Below are positions 59,600-64,000 of a stretch of DNA of 64,000 nt, piece after piece. The notes beneath the pieces were generated by a model. It made no database searches, had not been told where the DNA came from, and was given only the letters and a program-made list of their open reading frames with translations. The position numbers and the translations under genes are program-made. The first letter of the stretch is position 1. Each line of letters opens with the position of its first letter. This DNA is from Adineta ricciae (Eukaryota; Rotifera; Eurotatoria; Adinetida; Adinetidae), in assembly GCA_905250025.1 (NCBI GenBank), contig CAJNOJ010000312.1:49484-113483 (forward strand). The letters run 5' to 3'.

Positions 59600-62338
59600 A
59601 TGTATACGAAGAAAAAGAATCGTATGAAAAATTGGAGGCAACAACGACTTCAAGATCGAGCAATCCAAATTGGTAAAATCCTATATGTATAAACGGGTAG
59701 ATAAATGTGTATTTCTATGTATATGCTCAGGTCAGGCACTACATCAAGGTGATGCTGACCAAGTCAATATCAATGCAACATTTGATAGCAACATGGATAT
59801 CAACTCTCCCAACGATGGAAACACATTTTACAATCCTTTGATATCTGATATGAGCACCAATGCGTCGACATTCTTGAATGATGCTATGTATAATTTATAT
59901 TACATCACGTCCGAGTTTTACTTTATTTGTTTTCCTTGCTTTGTAGAAATAAGGTCGAAGAATTATCGTTTGAATCAAAAGCTCCAATTACAGAAAAGGA
60001 TATATCATGCGCTTTAATACTTATAAAAAAAAGACATCGTCTTTCTGTACGTTGCATTGATGATATTATATCTCTTCTTCGAAAATTGAGTGTTTCAAAT
60101 GTACCCTCAAGTTGGTATTATGTGAAAAAACTTCTCACATCAGCACGGCCTACTGCTTCTCAAACATTTGTTTGTCCTCAGTGTTGTAGAGGATCATCAA
60201 GCAATACTGTATGTTCTCTATGCAAAAGTAATTTCGATAGAACAAACAAACCTAATTCCTTTCTCTCATTCTCGATTCACAATCAAATTGAACAAATTTT
60301 GAATTACAACAGAGATGTTTTTTCTCTGCATCGTACTCAAACGATGTGCATGAGAGATATTTGTGACGGTGCAATATGTCAAAAGTTACAAGACGATATT
60401 CAAGAATTCTTCTTAACCTTGACTTTGAATGTCGATGGTATTGCACCGAATAAAGGCAGCCAACAAAATATATGGCCAATCTTGTTGGTCATCAATGAAC
60501 TTCCATTGAAACAGCGTTTTGCGATACAAAACATAATTCTGGCAGGAGTGTGGCCTGGTCCAAGAAAACCATCACGTTCAGAAATGAGTCTATTCTTCCG
60601 TACTCTTGTTGATGAACTTGTTGCACTGGAAAAAGGTGTTACATTTCGGGTATATGATGACAATGATAATTTAATCTTTACACGAATTTTTTTGATTGGT
60701 GCTTGCTGTGATAAACCTGCGCAAGCACTCCTGCAACACTTACCAGAGCCCATAGCCGCGTTTGGCTGCGGACGCTGTGAAGTTCAAGGTGCGTAATTAC
60801 TTTTCATTTAGTGAAAATGATATAGAATGAATATTTTAAGGTTTTATGGTTCGAACAGAGAATGATGGAAATGTAAGAAGTTTTGCAATGACTCTAAATG
60901 CTATGGAAGAAACGCATCTACGGTCAAACTCACGATATGACGACTTACTAAATTTAAAGCTATTGCATGAACAGATACGACAATCATTTCCACAAAAAAA
61001 AAGAAAATCATTGATAAAGCAGCATCAAGAAGCAGAGAAGGGTATACTTGGACCGTGTATCTTGAGAGAATTATCGTTTTTCGATGTTGGACGTGGTTTT
61101 ATGGCTGACACGCTTCATAATGTCTACATAGGCGCATTCGTTAGTAGTTAATATTTATATTTTGACGAAATTTCTGTTTTTCTTATCATCTCAGAAGCGA
61201 TTAATACGTCTTTGCCTTGATTCTGATTATCGCTTGGAAGATTGGACTATCAATGATCGTTTACATGACCTTCAATTAGCTTTGCGGGGTCTTCATCTTC
61301 CATCAAACACATCTCGACTGCCACGCTGTCTTATTTTATATTCAAAATTTAAAGCAAATGAAATGAGAATTCTCTTACTGTATGGATATATCATATTCAA
61401 GGGTGTACTAAAAACAAAATACTACAATCATCTTTTAAAACTTGTTTTAATGATGCATTTGTCAGAAAATCGACAGATATATCCTTCATATATAGATGTT
61501 ATCGGTAGTTTAGGCAAGACCTTTGTGGCAAGTTTTGCAAAACTGTATGGTAAGAGACATTGTGTACAAGTTGTTCACTCTTTGATGCATATATCTGGAA
61601 CTATTCATGACTTTGGACCGGCTCATACCTTCACAACGTTCCAATTCGAAAATCAACTTGGTAAAATTCCAAAAAGTATTTTATCTCGATAATAAAAGCT
61701 TTTTTTATATAGGTCTTCTCACACGTGTCACTAAAAGTACCCGAAGACATGCACAAGAGTTGATAAGTAATCTTCATCTCATGCAAGAAGCACATTGTCA
61801 TTTGAACGATCTAGTCGTTACAAATAAAAATTTTGCTGAGTATCTTTCAGATCGATTCACTAACCGTCAAACTGTTATTCGCTCGCAAAATTACCGATTG
61901 GGACATGCAATTAAAATGGAAGATCCATTAGTTAAACTTTTATTCTCACAAACAAAAGTCAATTTTTATCAAACCGTTCATGTTGGTCAAGTTCGTTTAT
62001 GTACACGCACTTATGCGGAAGGGAAAGCTGCTGACGATTCGAATATAATATTTGTTCTTGATCATACCCATTATCCGGGTAAAATCCGATCAATCTTTAC
62101 TATTAATAATGGTGAACCGCATCTTCTTGTTGCCTACATGCCAAATCTGAGTTCATTTTCCTGTGAAGTCGATGATACAGAAGACTTTGTATATCAAAAT
62201 ATTCTTTCCTCAACAAGTTCAACATGGAAATACATTCCTGTAAAAATTGACGCTTTTGTTGAAAGAAGTATCTTCTTTAGAAGTTCAAGAGGTGTGTCGT
62301 ATTTTTTACGACAACCAACCCTTGAACATTCTTCGTAG
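59600..62338 (+). CDS. EnSpm/CACTA-type transposase (Transposase_21-like), six exons
   Basis: Exons 59600-59672, 59731-59887, 59947-60788, 60841-61139, 61195-61660 and 61713-62338 join into about 820 residues without a break. Core features: a zinc ribbon (CPQCCRGS ... CSLCKSNF); LTLNVDGIAPNKGSQQNIWP, the family's first catalytic-Asp segment; WPILLVINELPLKQR; GVWPGPRKPSRSEM; then LIGACCDKPAQALLQ with GCGRCEVQG; and FMADTLHNVYIGAFKRL, the HH-like block. The enzyme would cut and paste the element. No internal stop was found, so the gene may be active. The ATG is preceded by CTGCAG; a longer 5' exon cannot be excluded. Confidence 0.8.
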
Positions 62339-62647
62339 AACATATAACACTTTCTATACACATCTGATTGTTGTTTGTATGCAGAGAAATTCGTGAAGAA
62401 TAAATAAAGAAAAAGCAGAAACAATAGTAAATATTGGACTGATCAGAAGTCTTGAAAAAGGATTATTTATATTATAACTTCAAACATGTTACTAATCTGT
62501 ATAATTCTAGCAGGCAATAATCAATATTAGCGGATTATAGATGATTTCTTGAGAAAACGGTAGGTTATTCCCTCGACTGAAAGGAGGGTCATGTCGAAAA
62601 AAAAGTGGTCAAAAAACTGAAATTCGTTTGTGCGTATGTATGTCTGT
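62339..62647. other. 3' flank of the transposase gene
   Basis: AT-rich; AATAAA at about 62401 and following may be the polyadenylation signal. No gene. Confidence 0.4.
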
Positions 62648-62880
62648 CGGGGTCAAGGGTCAAAGGTCAAAAAAACATTTTTTCCAAATCGCTCAAAACT
62701 TCATACAACATGGTTTCTGAGGGTGCTGAGGGTTGATGGTGACTGGAGGGGATGGGTGGAGGGTCGGGGTCAAGGGTCAAAGGTCAAAAAAACATTTTTT
62801 CAAAATCGCTTAAAACTTCATAAAACATGGTTTGGGATGGGTGTTGAGGGTGGATGGTGACTGGAGGGGGGTGGACCAAG
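62648..62880. repeat. Tandem repeat, 117 bp unit, with GGGTCA/AGGTCA half-sites
   Basis: Two units, starting at 62648 and 62765. Each opens with three direct AGGTCA-like half-sites separated by single bases, followed by poly(A), a CATGGTTT stretch and a G-rich segment. A further GGGTCA lies near 62879. Confidence 0.75.
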
Positions 62881-62885
62881 GGTCA

Positions 62886-63090
62886 TGCTCGCCGGGAATA
62901 GCGAAGGCGGCCGCAGGCCGTCTGAGCGCTTCAGGCAAACCAAGAAAAACTTCCCCACACTACTCACCATCCCGCAGTTCCGCCTTAAAGGAAATCCATG
63001 TCCGCATCCCAGACTTTAATTTTAACAGAAATGTGGAAAAGATTCACCCGCTGCTTTCATCCATCGATCCGCATAAAATCTAAAAAAAAA
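62886..63090. other. GC-rich patch of foreign-looking composition
   Basis: Much richer in G and C than its surroundings. Contains GCCGTCTGAGCGCTTCAGGC at 62917-62936, which carries nine of ten bases of the Neisseriaceae uptake sequence. A 62-codon frame starts at 62998 behind AAAGGA, but it resembles no known protein. It may be a captured bacterial scrap or part of a satellite. Confidence 0.3.
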
Positions 63091-63183
63091 AGCCGTTTCA
63101 ACCGTCCGAACACGCATCTTGCTCGCAAACCGTTCCTCGATTTTATGGAAAAACCATGGATTCGAATATCAGGGATCGGAATA

Positions 63184-63440
63184 TGAGTCGACCGCGAAAT
63201 CGAAATTTTCATTTCATGTGTACGTATACACATGTGAGATGATGGAAGTGACCACTTCTCACCCTGAGAATGTGATTTCGACCAGCTGAACAGTGATTCT
63301 AGTTCAGAATTCCATGCTCTAATTCATGGATAAATGATCGATACGATATCTGGGATCGAACCATGAGTCGACCCCGAAATTGAAATTTTCATTTCATGTG
63401 TACATACACACATGTGAGATGATGGAAATGACCACTTCTC
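63184..63440. repeat. Tandem repeat of about 186 bp with near-palindromic CATGTGTAC motif
   Basis: The stretch ATGAGTCGACC followed by CATTTCATGTGTAC occurs at about 63184 and 63370, each followed by GAGATGATGGAA and GACCACTTCTCACC. No coding potential. Confidence 0.75.
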
Positions 63441-63660
63441 ACCAGAGGTAGGATGCAAGTACATGTACTTGTACTTTTTGTACTTTTCAAGTACAACGTA
63501 GAAATACTTGTACTTAGCTCAGAGTACTTGTACTTGTACTTGTACTTCTAGTAGAGTACTTTATACCTGTATTTCAACCTCCGAAGTAGGGGTGGACCAT
63601 TTCCGTTAATTTGAAATTAACGTCAACGGCAACCCGTTAACCGTTAATATCGCACAACCG
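63441..63660. repeat. AAGTAC/GTACTT array and hAT-like end sequences
   Basis: A CAGAGGTAGGATGCAAGTAC sequence near 63444 opens an array of GTACTT hexamers to about 63570; a second element-like start, AGGGGTGGACC, follows at about 63588 with a GTTAACGG palindromic stretch. Both resemble termini of hAT-type elements. No transposase. Confidence 0.45.
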
Positions 63661-63712
63661 GAGTAAAATATTGCCTCCTTGAAAGGAAATAAACAACCAA
63701 TGCAGATATCTG

Positions 63713-63945
63713 GAGGTCAAAAAAACGTCCTTCTATAAGGCGTCCCTAGTCGATTTCCAGCGAAAATAAGTTTTTGAAAGAAAATAGCGGTCACCGCTGA
63801 TTGGCGAAAATTGACCAATCAGAATTCGAGGTCAAAAAAACGTCCTTCTATAAGGCGTCCCTAGTCGATTTCCAGCGAAAATAAGTTTTTGAAAGAAAAT
63901 AGCGGTCATCGCTGATTGGCCGAAATCGACCAATCCGAGCATAGA
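63713..63945. repeat. Tandem repeat, 115 bp unit, with a CCAAT hairpin
   Basis: Two near-identical units starting at 63713 and 63828. Each ends with CTGATTGG and CCAATC arranged as an inverted repeat with a loop of about 10 bases, which could fold as a hairpin. Confidence 0.78.
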
Positions 63946-64000
63946 CAGTGGTTTCTCGCCTATTTTCAAGGGAAAACCCATGGTTACCTATACTAGAATG

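Larger units (their letters stand above)
57920..62338 (+). mobile_element. Coding part of an EnSpm/CACTA-like transposon
   Basis: Holds the BEN-domain gene and the transposase gene in tandem. I could not define the termini: a CACTATG lies near 57779, but no matching CATAGTG was found to the right before the satellites begin. Limits given are those of the coding parts. Confidence 0.55.

Noticed and set aside
62832-63186. Short genes in the right-end satellites
   Set aside because: Frames run across repeat boundaries and have no recognisable domain.
62600-64000. CRISPR array
   Set aside because: Units are long (115-186 bp), few, and lack regular unique spacers; the genome is eukaryotic.
1-64000. 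tRNA or rRNA genes
   Set aside because: I saw no convincing cloverleaf with A and B boxes nor rRNA core sequence; a covariance-model search would be needed to exclude them.

Overview
This window looks like a scaffold from a bdelloid rotifer, most likely an Adineta-like species. The clues are compact spliced genes with introns of about 45-60 nt, a GPCR family with an ERN motif in place of DRY, an arginine-type ADP-ribosyltransferase, a fungal-type MFS permease with animal-like introns, and a transposon-rich right arm. Two diverged versions of most loci (a few percent apart) fit the two homologues of a bdelloid. The species is inferred, not proven.

The scaffold is cut by single n characters at 1305, 5024, 6272, 7587, 15973, 28184, 34339, 36624, 41101, 44851, 50601 and 51761. 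At most of them, sequence next to the join is repeated. Four joins carry the same 221 bp overlap, one carries 142 bp and one 1.3 kb. The larger repeats (8858-15972 with 15974-23801; 23803-28183 with 28185-32656; 36625-41100 with 41102-44850) behave like the two haplotype arms of assembly bubbles laid end to end. Most 'duplicate' genes are therefore probably alleles, not tandem paralogues.

Layout. 1-10.2 kb: a giant minus-strand gene encoding an RRM-like domain, CCCH fingers, a DEAH helicase, a RING-IBR region, a PARP-like domain and two WWE domains (part of a second version at 1-1304, the 5' end again at 15974-17302). 11-24 kb, two versions: a decayed LDL-receptor class A gene, an intact GPCR, a two-exon small Cys-rich secreted or GPI-anchored protein, and an unidentified three-exon gene. 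24.5-31.3 kb: two versions of an SLC18-type vesicular transporter gene with about 11 exons. 32.9-36.9 kb: a HEPN-TPR-Sel1-MYND gene. 38-44.9 kb: two versions of a Dal5/TNA1-type MFS permease and a downstream Hsp20-like gene, the latter dead in one version. 45-50.6 kb: transposon remnants, a GPCR pseudogene and an ADP-ribosyltransferase gene. 50.6-64 kb: a LINE split by a FLYWCH-bearing MULE-like element (9 bp target duplication), a complete hAT element (8 bp target duplication), a spliced EnSpm/CACTA transposase beside a BEN-domain gene, then satellites.

The left two thirds is an ordinary gene-dense host region; the right third resembles the repeat- and transposon-rich chromosome-end territory known from bdelloids. 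The most interesting items are the helicase/E3/ADP-ribosyltransferase fusion, the complete transposon insertions with exact target duplications, the BEN gene beside the CACTA transposase, a roughly 775 bp zero-divergence tract between the MFS alleles, and a short telomere-like repeat at the edge of an allele-specific insertion.
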